Below are positions 9,650 through 18,394 of a DNA stretch of 64,000 nucleotides, piece by piece. The stretch spans positions 62,001 to 126,000 of the forward strand of contig NZ_FLQX01000127.1 in the NCBI RefSeq assembly GCF_900089955.1, given 5' to 3'. This stretch comes from Candidatus Accumulibacter aalborgensis. Lineage in GTDB: Bacteria; Pseudomonadota; Gammaproteobacteria; Burkholderiales; Rhodocyclaceae. Position 1 is the first letter of the stretch. Every line of letters begins with the position of its first letter. The position numbers and the translations under genes are program-made. The notes under the pieces were generated by a model, which was given only the letters and a program-made list of their open reading frames with translations, had not been told where the DNA came from and searched no databases.

Positions 9650-10071
9650 GTTGTCGGTTCGAGGGCCACGGCGAGGATCTTGTCGACTTTATCCTTCATC
9701 TTCGACAGGCTGGCGAAGCCGAAGCGATGGACGTCGCGCAGCGTGCGATCGACGGCCACCAGCTTGCCGACGGTGATCACGGCGCGGCCGAAACCCTCGT
9801 GCGTCAGATGCACCAGCGGCACGGCAAGCAGCTTGCATTCCTTCTCGATGAGCACTGAAATGGCGTTGTAGAAGGCCTTGACGCGCGAGATTGTTTCGTC
9901 GTCCGGGTCGCCGATCAGCGGAATCCCTGCCTTGCGTTCGCGGGTCAGCACGTAGGGGTCGAGGACTTTTTCGACGCTCCAGTCACTGTAGGTGCCGTAG
10001 GTGTCGAGGGCGCGCATCTGGCGAGCCATTTCCCTGACGAAATCGGTTTCGAAGACTGGATCAACGGTCAT
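9646..10071 (-). CDS. NifX-associated nitrogen fixation protein (DUF269 family)
   Basis: 141 residues from ATG 10071, matching the small helical NifX-associated family found after nifN/nifX in diazotrophs (motifs FVREMARQMRALDTYG, KAGIPLIGDPDDE, VGKLVAVDRTLRDVHRFGF). The family is linked to FeMo-cofactor traffic, but the exact role is unsettled. The frame is intact, unlike its neighbours. It overlaps the upstream rseC-like gene by 11 bases, and its stop overlaps the nifU start, so it is translationally coupled. A nifX gene would normally lie next to it but is not seen here. Confidence 0.85.
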   Translation of the reverse strand: MTVDPVFETDFVREMARQMRALDTYGTYSDWSVEKVLDPYVLTRERKAGIPLIGDPDDETISRVKAFYNAISVLIEKECKLLAVPLVHLTHEGFGRAVITVGKLVAVDRTLRDVHRFGFASLSKMKDKVDKILAVALEPTT

Positions 10072-10558
10072 GGCGCAACTCCTGCGGAGAAAGGTTGAAA
10101 GGCTTGGCAATTCCGGCAATCGGCGAACGGTTGAGCGGGTGAATCAGTTGTGGGACCGGCAGCAGGCCGGGAAGCCTGGCGATCACCAAGCGGGCGGTGA
10201 AGAGCGCGCCGAGAAAGCCGCTCAGCGCGCCCAGCGCGGTGGCACCGTCGCTGCCATCGAACATGGCGCCGGACCAGGCGCCGAGGAGCATGGCGAAGGC
10301 CGGGAAAAGATAGCCGAGGAGCGCGCCAAGGGTCAGACGGCTTTCCGGCAGCACGATGCTGACCGCGTCTCCGGCCCTGATCTCGGCGCTCACCGGCAGC
10401 GTCAGCAAGGTCGTGGCGCGCCCGCTGGCCATCTTGCCGATGCCACAACTGCTGCCCTGGCCGCAGGAAGAGCAGCCGGTAGTGGCCATGGCGACGATGG
10501 CCATGTCGCCTTCGACGCGCTGGACGATGCCGCGATGTTCGATCGTTCTGGCGCTCAT
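10061..10558 (-). CDS. RseC/MucC-type membrane protein (SoxR-reducing family)
   Basis: 165 residues with a soluble N-terminal domain containing a four-cysteine cluster (CSSCGQGSSC), then two transmembrane segments (roughly residues 88-108 and 117-137). This is the plan of RseC/RsxC-associated SoxR-reducing proteins, which in some diazotrophs sit with nif or rnf genes and are thought to help membrane redox chemistry. The start ATG overlaps the nifN stop (ATGA), so it belongs to the nifE-nifS operon. No lesion is visible. Confidence 0.8.
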   Translation of the reverse strand: MSARTIEHRGIVQRVEGDMAIVAMATTGCSSCGQGSSCGIGKMASGRATTLLTLPVSAEIRAGDAVSIVLPESRLTLGALLGYLFPAFAMLLGAWSGAMFDGSDGATALGALSGFLGALFTARLVIARLPGLLPVPQLIHPLNRSPIAGIAKPFNLSPQELRHDR

Positions 10559-11139
10559 CCTTGCCAGCCCTCCTCTGCCATGCGCGCGAAGCTGGCGACA
10601 TCAAAGAGGGCCTGCCGTGTACCACGGTAGCCCACCTAGGTGCGGGCATGTGCGCCCACGTGGTCGTACTGCGGGAAGCCGGCGCGCAACAGCGGCAGAC
10701 CGAGTCGCCGTGCGCTCTCAACGGTGTGCGAACTGGCGATCACGAGCTGCGCGCCAGCCGCGCGCGCGTCTTTCTCCAGCTCTTCCAGATCGCCGACGAT
10801 GACCGTTGGGATCGGCAGATGGGCCAGGCTTTCCGCCTTCGCTGGGCTGACCGCGGTAACGATCTCGGCGCGTGGCGTACCGCCGATGGTCAGCGGCGAA
10901 AACTCCGCGTCGATCAGGTGGCCGTCGAGCGAATCACCGATGTCCGGAACGATGACCGCCGAGAGAGCGAAGGCTTCGATCCACTCTCTGATGGCCTCGA
11001 TATCGCCCGGTGTCAACATCGCCGAGGCGAGCACATTGATCTGCTGCCGGCGTTGTCCCGCGCTCCGGGTCTCGGGCACCAGCGTCTCGATCAGTGCTTC
11101 TATCGCCAGCGCTTTCTTCGAATGGACGATTTCAGCCAC
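10555..11139 (-). pseudogene. nifN: FeMo-cofactor scaffold subunit NifN, two internal deletions and a premature stop
   Basis: NifN pairs with NifE as the scaffold on which FeMo-cofactor is finished; normal length is about 450 residues. Here the start [12 protein letters not shown] is followed at once by IEALIETLVPE, so about 150 residues are missing. Later TIGGTP(R)AEI runs straight into VTAVSPAKAESLAHLP, a second loss of roughly 100 residues. Near the end, after GAHART, an in-frame TAG at 10636-10638 stands where NifN has Trp. The same frame then continues sensibly (VGYRGTRQALFDVASF) to TGA at 10555. A TGG to TAG change explains this. The product cannot be functional. Confidence 0.85.
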
Positions 11140-12212
11140 CTGTGCCTTCCCAGCTCACGCCGCCAGTACGCTGCCCGCTGGCGCGCGCCCATGGCGCCGG
11201 CTTGCGGACCGCTTCCCAGACCGGGCTTTCGATCGACAGCGCCAACTGGCGAGCCAGTTCGACCATTCCGTCGTAGCCGGCATAGCCGGCATAGCCGAAT
11301 TCTCGCTCCTGGTTGATATCGAGGAAGGGAATCGGCGCCTTGAGCGCCGTATAAAGGTTGCGCCCGCCGGCGATCAGGATATCGGCCCGGTATTCGCGGT
11401 AGATCGACAGCAGTACCGTCGGGCTACCGTCGTCGATCATGCGGGCGCTCTCGCCCATCAGTTCGCGGATGCGCGCCTTGTCTTCCTCAGTGGACTTCTT
11501 GGTGCCGGTGGCGACGACCGTCATCCCCAGATCCTGCAGCGCGGAAACGATCGACCACGACTTGACCCCGCCGGTGTAGAGCAGCACCCGCTTGCCCTGC
11601 AGGCGTTGCCGCCAGGGGGCGAGCGCGGCCTGCGAGCGGGCTTCCTCGCGGGCAATCAGCGCTTCGGTGCGGGCCGTCAGATCCGCGTCGCTGATCAGCC
11701 TGGCAAAAATCGCGCAGTGCGTTGGACATGCCCTGCACGCCGTAGAACCCGGCGGCATCGACCGGCACGACCGGCGTTCCCCAGCGTTCGGCGGCGGCCT
11801 TGCAGACCGCTTCGACATCGTCGCCGATCAGCGCCGGAACGCAGGTGTTGTAGACAAAGACCGCCGCCGGCGAATAACTGTCGACCGCCTGTTTGATCGC
11901 GTGGAGCAAGCGCTTTTCGCCGCGGCCCATGACCACATCGGTCTCCGACAGATCCGTGGTCATGCCGATGCGGTACAGGCTGACCGCCGACGAACGCGTG
12001 CCGCGGTTGTCCCACGATGAGCCTGCGCAGGCAATCGGGCCATGCACGATGTGAGCGACGTCGGCGATGGGCAACAAAGTGATCTGCGCGCCGTCGAAGG
12101 AACAGCCGCCCGCCGTGGCGCCTGGCTTTGGTCGCGCGCAGGCCGACTTGTCCTTCTCGTTGTGGCTACAGGCCGGCTCGTCGAGCAGCGCCTGGATCTC
12201 GCTGGCTTTCAT
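11132..12212 (-). pseudogene. nifE: FeMo-cofactor scaffold subunit NifE, internal deletion plus frameshift
   Basis: Starts at ATG 12212 ([18 protein letters not shown]). The first ~160 residues are good NifE, including [14 protein letters not shown] and [17 protein letters not shown]. At [10 protein letters not shown] the sequence jumps to [11 protein letters not shown], which in NifE lies after a second FYG motif over 100 residues later. TTCTACGGC at 11739-11747 is the junction. A few codons on, a run of five T (11705-11709 on the plus strand as A) shifts the frame. The C-terminal third ([15 protein letters not shown] to the 3' end, with [13 protein letters not shown]) is intact in the new frame. 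The end overlaps the nifN start. Confidence 0.85.
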
Positions 12213-12241
12213 GCAGTTCTCCAGATGTCTGGATAACCATA

Positions 12242-12257
12242 AGCAAGATAAATGCCA
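12242..12257 (-). promoter_or_regulatory. Sigma-54 (-24/-12) promoter of nifE
   Basis: On the minus strand this reads TGGCAT-N5-TTGCT, a near-perfect RpoN site, 30 bases upstream of the nifE ATG. Confidence 0.8.
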
Positions 12258-12299
12258 ACTACAGCGCGCTGTATTCACTCACGTTTTTTCATCCCGGCT

Positions 12300-12315
12300 G
12301 GTCGCAAAAGCGACA
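12300..12315 (-). promoter_or_regulatory. Possible NifA upstream activator site for nifE
   Basis: On the plus strand GGT-N10-ACA, one base away from the NifA consensus TGT-N10-ACA. Its core CGCAAAAGCG resembles the nifB site. It lies 43 bases upstream of the -24 element, closer than usual. Confidence 0.45.
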
Positions 12316-12335
12316 ATGTCGACATCGCCAGGCGG

Positions 12336-13235
12336 CTAGATCCGATAGACCAGCACGCGCTGGCACCAGCGCTCCTTGTAGCCACGGTCGGCACGACCGA
12401 ACGAATAGCGCAGGGGCTTGCCAAGCGCGCGCGCGTCTTGCCAGGCGGCTTGCGTATTGATGAAGCTCAAGACGCTGCCGGGGCTGAAATCACGAGTTTG
12501 CGGATCGAACCCGCCGTTGATGTATTCGAGCGAAATCCACTTCGGCGCTTCGACCCGATAGAGGATCTGGATGGCCATCGGCTGCTCGTCGCGCAGCAGA
12601 ACGGCGCCGGTCATGAACTCACGCAGCAGCGCAAAGACTTCGCCGAGATGCGCCTTGTCCCTGGGGGAAAAGCCCCACCGGCGCTCGAACAGGTCGGCAT
12701 AGATGGCCGCCTGCTGCAGCGGCGAAAAATCGAGCATCGGGCGCACGCAGCCCCCCGCTTCCTCGAGCAGACGCAGCTCGCGCCGCTGGTTGTAACGAAA
12801 CTTCTTCGAGTACTCCTCGGGCGTGCGTGCCAGCGCCAGACCTTCCGGCTGTGCCTTCAGGCGGCTGCTGACCTGCCCGGCATTGAGGTCGGAGACGTAA
12901 GACATGCGCTGCCGCACCGGAACACAGGCCTGTGCGGCGATCGGCAAGATAACCTCGGCATTGCCCAGATCGAACGCGCCGCGCAGGCGGCGTTCTTTCA
13001 GCACCTCCTTGGACAGCGCGAGATGGCTCCCCCAGCAGGGAACCGCGGCCAGCAGTTCGCCGCCCGCGAACCAGCCGAGGTAACGCACAGGCATCCGCGC
13101 CAGACCAGCCAGCCGCTCGACGATGACCGGGTGAGTGGCGACGCTGCCACCGAAATGCTGCCAGGCTTGCGCATAAGCGGCGGCATCGATTTGCGTCCAG
13201 CCACGCTCTCGCCAGGCGCGCAGCAGATTCAACAT
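12336..13235 (-). CDS. Mig-14-like acyl/aminoacyl-transferase-fold protein
   Basis: 299 residues from ATG 13235 (MLNLLRAWRERGW). The C-terminal GNAT/FemAB-like half carries motifs I associate with Mig-14 (KKFRYNQRRELRLLEEAGG, AIQILYRVEAPKWIS, SPGSVLSFINTQAAW, LRYSFGRADRGYKERWC). Mig-14 in Salmonella is an inner-membrane-associated factor for resistance to antimicrobial peptides; the chemistry is not firmly known. The gene is upstream of and in line with nifE, but nifE has its own sigma-54 promoter, so the two are probably unrelated. Two glycosyltransferase genes are divergent from it, in keeping with a cell-envelope role. Confidence 0.75.
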   Translation of the reverse strand: MLNLLRAWRERGWTQIDAAAYAQAWQHFGGSVATHPVIVERLAGLARMPVRYLGWFAGGELLAAVPCWGSHLALSKEVLKERRLRGAFDLGNAEVILPIAAQACVPVRQRMSYVSDLNAGQVSSRLKAQPEGLALARTPEEYSKKFRYNQRRELRLLEEAGGCVRPMLDFSPLQQAAIYADLFERRWGFSPRDKAHLGEVFALLREFMTGAVLLRDEQPMAIQILYRVEAPKWISLEYINGGFDPQTRDFSPGSVLSFINTQAAWQDARALGKPLRYSFGRADRGYKERWCQRVLVYRI

Positions 13236-13625
13236 GCACGTTCCTGCGCCGGAGCAGAGGCATCGCCGCCGATTACCCATTGGCCGTCATCCCACATGAT
13301 GCTTCGAGCGATCCTCGCCGAGAGAGAAAAGGAGAGAATGTACCTCTTTTGCCTCTGGGCTGGCAGGCACCGGCGACCGAAAGGGGGTAATGTCATGGCT
13401 GGCAGCGACGGCCGCTGTCGATCGCAAAGGGTTGCATCGCAGTGCGGATCGTGGACAATGCGGGTATCGCCTCCGGCATCGCCGGGCAGGCTCCCTATCA
13501 GAGAGGTGGCAGATCTTGGCTGTGAAGAGTCAACCCGGCGGTGTCAAGGGCGACACTCTGCGGGTTGCCGCCAGGCGGCCACACCGGGAAACGTGTCCTG
13601 CTCTTCGGCAACGGCGTCGAGTGGC
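13236..13625. other. 390-base intergenic region, no gene recognised
   Basis: Divergent spacer between mig-14 and the family 2 glycosyltransferase. An open frame crosses it on the plus strand, but its translation is arginine-rich shadow sequence. I see no RNA gene or clear repeat. Confidence 0.5.
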
Positions 13626-14528
13626 ATGACAGAGGCCGGTGAACCCCTGATCAGCGTCATCGTTCCGGCGTACAACTACGCTCATCTGCTGCCGCGCGCG
13701 CTCGAATCGGTACTCACGCAGCAGACGGCGGACGTGGAACTGATCGTGGTCAACGACGGCTCGACGGACCATACCGGCGAGGTGCTGGCGGAATACGCCG
13801 CCCGCTACGCCCGCTTGCGGGTGATCCAACAGGTGAATGCGGGTGCCGCCGCCGCCCGCAATCACGGGATACGCGTCGCGCGCGGAGCTTATGCGCTCCT
13901 GCTGGACGCTGACGATGAGCTGACTCCGGATGCCTTGGCGACCTTGCGCGCCGTAGTGGCGAAGCATCCTGCCGCGGGCATGGTCCTGGGCGCGCAGATT
14001 TCCGTTTATCCGGACGGTCGCGAACGCCTGCACAGGCCGACGCCGGTGCCTGCCGCTTCGCCCTTGCAATTGGCCAAGCGCTACCTGCTCGACAGACGCA
14101 TCTCGATTTCGCACGGTTGCTCGTTGTTTCGCCGTGATTTGCTGCTCCAGCGTCCCTATCCGGAGTGCCTGCGCGCCGGCGAGGACATTGCGGTGTTTGC
14201 CTATCTGCTGGTCAGTGCCCCGGTCGCCACCACCGACCAAGCGCTGGCGCGGATCCACAAACATCCTGACAGCCTGCGGCACGAGCGGACGAATGAAGAG
14301 GAGCGCGCCGCCATCATGGTGCGTGAATTGTTCGCCGGACTGCCCGTCGAATGTCAGTCGCTGCGCCAACGCTACGAGGCGAAACGCCAATTGTCGCTGT
14401 TTCGCGCTGCTCTGCAGGCGGATGATCGGCCCACGGCGAGACGTTTCTATCGTTCGGCGCTGCGCCTGAGCTTTTTCCAAGCTTTGCGCTGGAGGTATTT
14501 ACGCAAAGCCATTCGCGCCCTCACCTGA
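13626..14528 (+). CDS. Family 2 (GT-A) glycosyltransferase
   Basis: 300 residues. The start of the GT-A fold is clear: ISVIVPAYNYAHLLPRALES, then ELIVVNDGSTD, and the DXD-type metal motif LLLDADDEL. This class transfers a sugar from a nucleotide-sugar donor in the cytoplasm, usually for surface polysaccharide or lipid-linked glycans. I start it at ATG 13626 (MTEAGEP); the open frame upstream of that is not coding. A membrane glycosyltransferase follows 40 bases later, so the two probably form a small envelope-glycan operon. The acceptor is unknown. Confidence 0.85.
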   Translation: MTEAGEPLISVIVPAYNYAHLLPRALESVLTQQTADVELIVVNDGSTDHTGEVLAEYAARYARLRVIQQVNAGAAAARNHGIRVARGAYALLLDADDELTPDALATLRAVVAKHPAAGMVLGAQISVYPDGRERLHRPTPVPAASPLQLAKRYLLDRRISISHGCSLFRRDLLLQRPYPECLRAGEDIAVFAYLLVSAPVATTDQALARIHKHPDSLRHERTNEEERAAIMVRELFAGLPVECQSLRQRYEAKRQLSLFRAALQADDRPTARRFYRSALRLSFFQALRWRYLRKAIRALT

Positions 14529-14567
14529 TCACGAATCAACTATCCACGCTTTGCGCAGAGTGCCTTG

Positions 14568-16019
14568 ATGCCTGATTTCCCTAGACTGCCGGGCCGGGTT
14601 TCGCCACCGACACTGGCTTTCCTTGGCAGCCTGTTGCTGTCCTTGATCGCGGTGTCCGGCACGGTTATCGTTGGCCGGGACGCAGGGCTTTACCTCCATG
14701 TCGCGCAGCAGGCTGTCGACCAGGGACCCAGGGTCGCCTACCAGCTTTTCAACTGGCCCTGGTTTTCTTTCCTGCTGGCGGGAACTCACTGGTTTCTTGG
14801 CCTGCCACTGGAACTGACCGCAACCCTGTGGTGTGCAGGCTTCATGGGCGGCACCTGCGCCTTGCTGGTCGCCGTGACGCAACGATTCGCGGTTGGCAGC
14901 GGCTACTGGGCATGCCTCGTCGTGTGGTCGCTGCCGGCGTTCAACCAGTTTCGCGACGACATCATCCGAGAGCAAGGATTCTGGTTCTTCTGCATTCTGG
15001 CTTTGTTCCTGGCACTGCGCTGGCTGGAGCGCGACGGCTGGCTGCGGGCGGCCGCGGTGCAGCTTGCGATTGCCTGCGCCGCGCTCTTCCGCCTGGAGGC
15101 GGTGCTCTTGCTGCCGGTTCTGTGCTTTTGCCTGCTGGCTGAACTGCCTGCACGTCGCGTCTGGTTGATGCTGCTGCAGCTCAACGCCTTGCCGCTTGCT
15201 GCCGGCCTGATCGGGCTGATCGGCCTGTTCGCCGGCGAGGGGAGTTCGCAGCCGCGGGTGGCCTTTTACCTGGAGATGCTCGATCCGCGCAAGCTAGAGA
15301 CGCAGTTCGATTTGATGGCCAACCGATTTGCCACAGCAGCACTTGAGAAATACTCCGCGAAGGATGCCCGCGAGATCATTTTCTATGGCCTGTCGCTCAC
15401 CCTGCTGATGAAGTTCTTCGTCCTCAACGGGCCGTTCTCCCTACCGCTGTTGTACCGCGCAAGCTGGCGCGGCCTGCGTGACTATTGGCGAGAGCTGAAG
15501 CCCTTTGCCTGGAGCTGGCTGGCGTACTTCTGTGTCTTGATGGTCTTCTTTGTTCAACAACGCTTCATCAATTCGCGTTATGTCAGCTTCCTGAATCTGC
15601 TCGCCGTGCCCTTCCTGACCGTCGCGGCAATGCTTTTTTTCCGGCACTTTCCGCGCTGGTCGCGAGTATTCATGGTCCTGATAGCCCTCGTTACACTGCA
15701 TAACGTGGTTTCGTTCGGCGCCAAGAAAACGCACTACCTGGAGGCGGCGACTTGGGTGTCGCAACATACGCAGCCTGCGGATGCCATATTTTATGCCGAT
15801 TCACGAATCGCCTATTACGCCGGCAGAGGATTCCCGCGGCCAGACGTCACTGCCGAACAAGTGTTGGCTGCCGGGCAAGGAGACGAGTTTCGTTATCTCG
15901 TGCTGACCACAAAACCTGACGATCCGGCTCTTCAGCTCTGGATGGCCGCACAGCACAAGCGGATTCTGACCCAGTTCGCCAATCGCAAGGGAGACGCCGT
16001 GCTGATCATCGGCGACTGA
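14568..16019 (+). CDS. Polytopic membrane glycosyltransferase, GT39/ArnT-like
   Basis: 483 residues with about ten hydrophobic segments and the GT-C hallmark: an acidic residue in the first periplasmic loop (VGRDAGLYLHVAQQ, after the first membrane span). Such enzymes take a sugar from a polyprenyl-phosphate carrier and attach it to a protein or lipid outside the inner membrane. The start is ATG 14568, with a TTG immediately before it as an alternative. It follows the family 2 enzyme, which could make the lipid-linked donor. The acceptor cannot be told from sequence. Confidence 0.75.
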   Translation: MPDFPRLPGRVSPPTLAFLGSLLLSLIAVSGTVIVGRDAGLYLHVAQQAVDQGPRVAYQLFNWPWFSFLLAGTHWFLGLPLELTATLWCAGFMGGTCALLVAVTQRFAVGSGYWACLVVWSLPAFNQFRDDIIREQGFWFFCILALFLALRWLERDGWLRAAAVQLAIACAALFRLEAVLLLPVLCFCLLAELPARRVWLMLLQLNALPLAAGLIGLIGLFAGEGSSQPRVAFYLEMLDPRKLETQFDLMANRFATAALEKYSAKDAREIIFYGLSLTLLMKFFVLNGPFSLPLLYRASWRGLRDYWRELKPFAWSWLAYFCVLMVFFVQQRFINSRYVSFLNLLAVPFLTVAAMLFFRHFPRWSRVFMVLIALVTLHNVVSFGAKKTHYLEAATWVSQHTQPADAIFYADSRIAYYAGRGFPRPDVTAEQVLAAGQGDEFRYLVLTTKPDDPALQLWMAAQHKRILTQFANRKGDAVLIIGD

Positions 16020-16082
16020 GTGCTCAACGCCATGGTGGCCGGCTGGCTGCGTCTCCTCACGGAGCACGCAGCCAGCGTGCGC

Positions 16083-17204
16083 TCAGGTTTGACCCACGGC
16101 TTCCTCCTCCAGCGAGGGATAGTCGATGTAACCTCTGGCGCCGCCCTTGTAGATTGTCTTTGCATTCAGGGGTGCCAGCGGCGCCCCGAGGCGCAGACGC
16201 TCGACCAGATCTGGATTGGCGATGAAGTGCTTGCCAAAGGCGACCAGGTCACCGCAGTCGGCGCGTAGCGCGGCTTCCGCACGCTGACGGTCAAAACCGC
16301 CGCAGAGGATCATGGTCCTGGAGTAGCACGACCGCAGGTGCTGCAGCAGATCATTTTGCGCATCGTGCATCCAGCTCGCTGACTGGTCATAGACGTGCAA
16401 ATAGCCAATCCCCAGCCGGTCGAGCTGACAGGCCAGATAGCCATAGGTGAACAGCGGGTCCGGGTCGGGCTTCATTTCGTGCGCCGTACCCAGCGGCGAT
16501 ATACGCACGCCGACACGCGCCTTGCCGACCGCGTCGGCGACGGCGTCCGCGGTTTCGAGGAGGAAGCGCCAGCGATCCTCCGTCGTGCCGCCGTACTCAT
16601 CGGTACGGTCGTTGAGATACGGGCAGCGGAACTGGTCGAACAGATAGCCGTTCGCAGCATGGATTTCGACCCCGTCGAAACCGGCGGACATCGCGTTGTC
16701 TGCGGCACGCGCGAAATCGCCGACGATCGCCTTGACTTCGCCGGTCGCCAGCGCGCGCGGTGGGTCGCAGCGAACCAGCACGGGCTCACTGGTCCCGGCC
16801 AGGATCGGTACCCGGTCATCGCGCAGGCAGAGCGTGCTCGGTCCGACGGGTGGCGACCCGTCGACACGCAAGCTGCAATGGCCGACACGCCCGACATGCC
16901 AGAGCTGCAGGTAGATGCGGCCGTTGGCGCGATGCACCGCCCTGGTGACATTTCTCCAGCCGGCGATCTGCGCTTCGCTGTAGATCCCGGGCGTCCGCGC
17001 ACAGCCGCGTGCCTGCGGAGAAACCGGCGTCCCTTCGGCAATGATCAGGCCGCCGGAGGCGCGCTGTGCATAGTACCGGGCAGTTAATGCCGTCGGTGCG
17101 AGTTGCCCGTCGCTCGCGCGGTTACGGTTCATCGGCGCCATGACGACGCGGTTCGGCAGCAAGAGCCCGCCGAGCGAACAACGAGAAAACAGAATTCTGG
17201 ACAT
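16083..17204 (-). CDS. Old Yellow Enzyme-type NAD(P)H:flavin oxidoreductase / alkene reductase (NemA-like)
   Basis: 373 residues, an FMN-binding TIM barrel. Visible family features are NRVVMAPMNRNRA near the N-terminus, the substrate-binding His/Asn in GVEIHAANGYLFDQF, and the FMN-binding C-terminal region with LCGGFDRQRAE and FGKHFIANPDL. Enzymes of this class reduce activated C=C bonds in electrophiles such as N-ethylmaleimide. ATG 17204 is well supported by GGAGGT nine bases upstream. It is convergent with the membrane glycosyltransferase. No regulator gene (often a TetR member next to nemA) is adjacent. Confidence 0.85.
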   Translation of the reverse strand: MSRILFSRCSLGGLLLPNRVVMAPMNRNRASDGQLAPTALTARYYAQRASGGLIIAEGTPVSPQARGCARTPGIYSEAQIAGWRNVTRAVHRANGRIYLQLWHVGRVGHCSLRVDGSPPVGPSTLCLRDDRVPILAGTSEPVLVRCDPPRALATGEVKAIVGDFARAADNAMSAGFDGVEIHAANGYLFDQFRCPYLNDRTDEYGGTTEDRWRFLLETADAVADAVGKARVGVRISPLGTAHEMKPDPDPLFTYGYLACQLDRLGIGYLHVYDQSASWMHDAQNDLLQHLRSCYSRTMILCGGFDRQRAEAALRADCGDLVAFGKHFIANPDLVERLRLGAPLAPLNAKTIYKGGARGYIDYPSLEEEAVGQT

Positions 17205-17776
17205 TGTAGGTGTACCTCCGTTGATGCCTGTACCGGTTACCATTCAAGCTGGAATCGACAGGAGAATGTTGCCTTCCGCACGTGTCGGCTTGATGGCAGC
17301 GGCGAGGCCCGGTCAGTGATCGCGGGCACTCCCTGGGCAGAAACCCGCAGCCCGGGAGCAGTCCGCAAAATAACTCCTGGGCTGGTCTGTAAAGCGACTC
17401 TGACGCCGAGTTGGCGTACGGCGTTCCCCAGCAGCCCCGAAATGGCGACCGGTCGCCACTGCGTGGCGAGGACTTTGACCAAGGTTCACCAAACGCGTCA
17501 CCGGGAAAGGCGTTGACCTTCGACACATGAAACAAAGTTGCTGTCCACCGGTGTTCGTGCTGGACACGCTGCGTTTTGCGCGCGCGGACCGGTTACCCCC
17601 TTCGAGACTGACCCCTTGCGAATGAACAAAAACCTGCTCCCAGGTGCCCAGCCCCCTGGAGAACAAATTTACCGGGAAACAAGTGCAATTTCTTCTTGAC
17701 ACAGGGGGCCGCTCTCGCCATATATTTAGATGATTGCGTAGCAGAAGAGAGCAGTTCAGACAAGTCGGGGGACAAC
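17205..17776. other. 570-base non-coding region upstream of the glycine-zipper protein
   Basis: Open frames here are shadows without good starts. The only structure I see is the promoter at its right end. Confidence 0.5.
17696..17724 (+). promoter_or_regulatory. Sigma-70-type promoter
   Basis: TTGACA, a 17-base spacer, then CATATA, about 50 bases upstream of the GTG start at 17777. Confidence 0.55.
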
Positions 17777-18292
17777 GTGAAGATCAAACGAATCTATTTT
17801 CTGGTACCAGACGTCAAAGTGGCCGAGACGATAGTGGATGAGTTGCTCCTGGCGCGCGTCGAGGAGAGGCACATGCATATCCTGGCCAGGCGTGACACAG
17901 AGTTACATGCACTTCCTGAAGCCTCGATGTTGCAAAAATCCGATTTCGTTCCGGCAGTCCATCGCGGACTGGCGCTGGGGGGAGCCGTGGGTGTGTTGGC
18001 TGGCCTGGTTGGCCTGGCGCTCACGCCAGGCGCGGTGGTCATCGCCGGCGGCATTTTGCTGGGTTCCAGCCTTGCCGGTGCAGGAGTCGGCGCCTGGTTG
18101 AGCGGGATGGTGGGTCTGAGCGTCGGCAACACGCGGCACAAGAAATTCGAAGACGCTATCGAGCGAGGCGAACTCCTGATGCTCATCGACGTGCCGATAT
18201 CACGCGTGCCGGAAATCAGCGAACTGATCCAGAAGCATCACCCGGAAGCGGAACTGGAAGGTACCGAGCCGAATATCCCTTCATTTCCGTGA
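17777..18292 (+). CDS. DUF1269-like membrane protein with glycine-zipper segment
   Basis: 171 residues from GTG 17777 (VKIKRIYFLVPDVK), preceded by GGGGGAC. A soluble N-terminal domain resembling ferredoxin-like stress proteins is followed by a 60-residue glycine/alanine-rich hydrophobic stretch (residues ~65-120), consistent with a glycine-zipper hairpin in the membrane. The C-terminus (MLIDVPISRVPEISELIQKHHPEA) is typical of DUF1269 proteins. Function is unknown; such genes are common in Rhodocyclales and often stress-linked. The strong-looking TTGACA promoter suggests high expression. Confidence 0.7.
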   Translation: MKIKRIYFLVPDVKVAETIVDELLLARVEERHMHILARRDTELHALPEASMLQKSDFVPAVHRGLALGGAVGVLAGLVGLALTPGAVVIAGGILLGSSLAGAGVGAWLSGMVGLSVGNTRHKKFEDAIERGELLMLIDVPISRVPEISELIQKHHPEAELEGTEPNIPSFP

Positions 18293-18394
18293 GCAGCGTT
18301 CCTGCTCGGCTGGTCGTTGCCTGCCGGGCGGAATGCGACGTGCGCCAGTTACGGCATCACTGACTTTCGCGGTGTTCAGGGTACGGTGCGGGAA

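Noticed and set aside
10633-10642. TAG in nifN as a recoded (pyrrolysine) codon
   Set aside because: No reason for recoding in this group; the gene has other inactivating deletions, and the expected residue is Trp (TGG).
12252-13625. 5' part of a 758-codon open frame running into the glycosyltransferase
   Set aside because: It is antisense to mig-14; only the part from 13626 has glycosyltransferase motifs.
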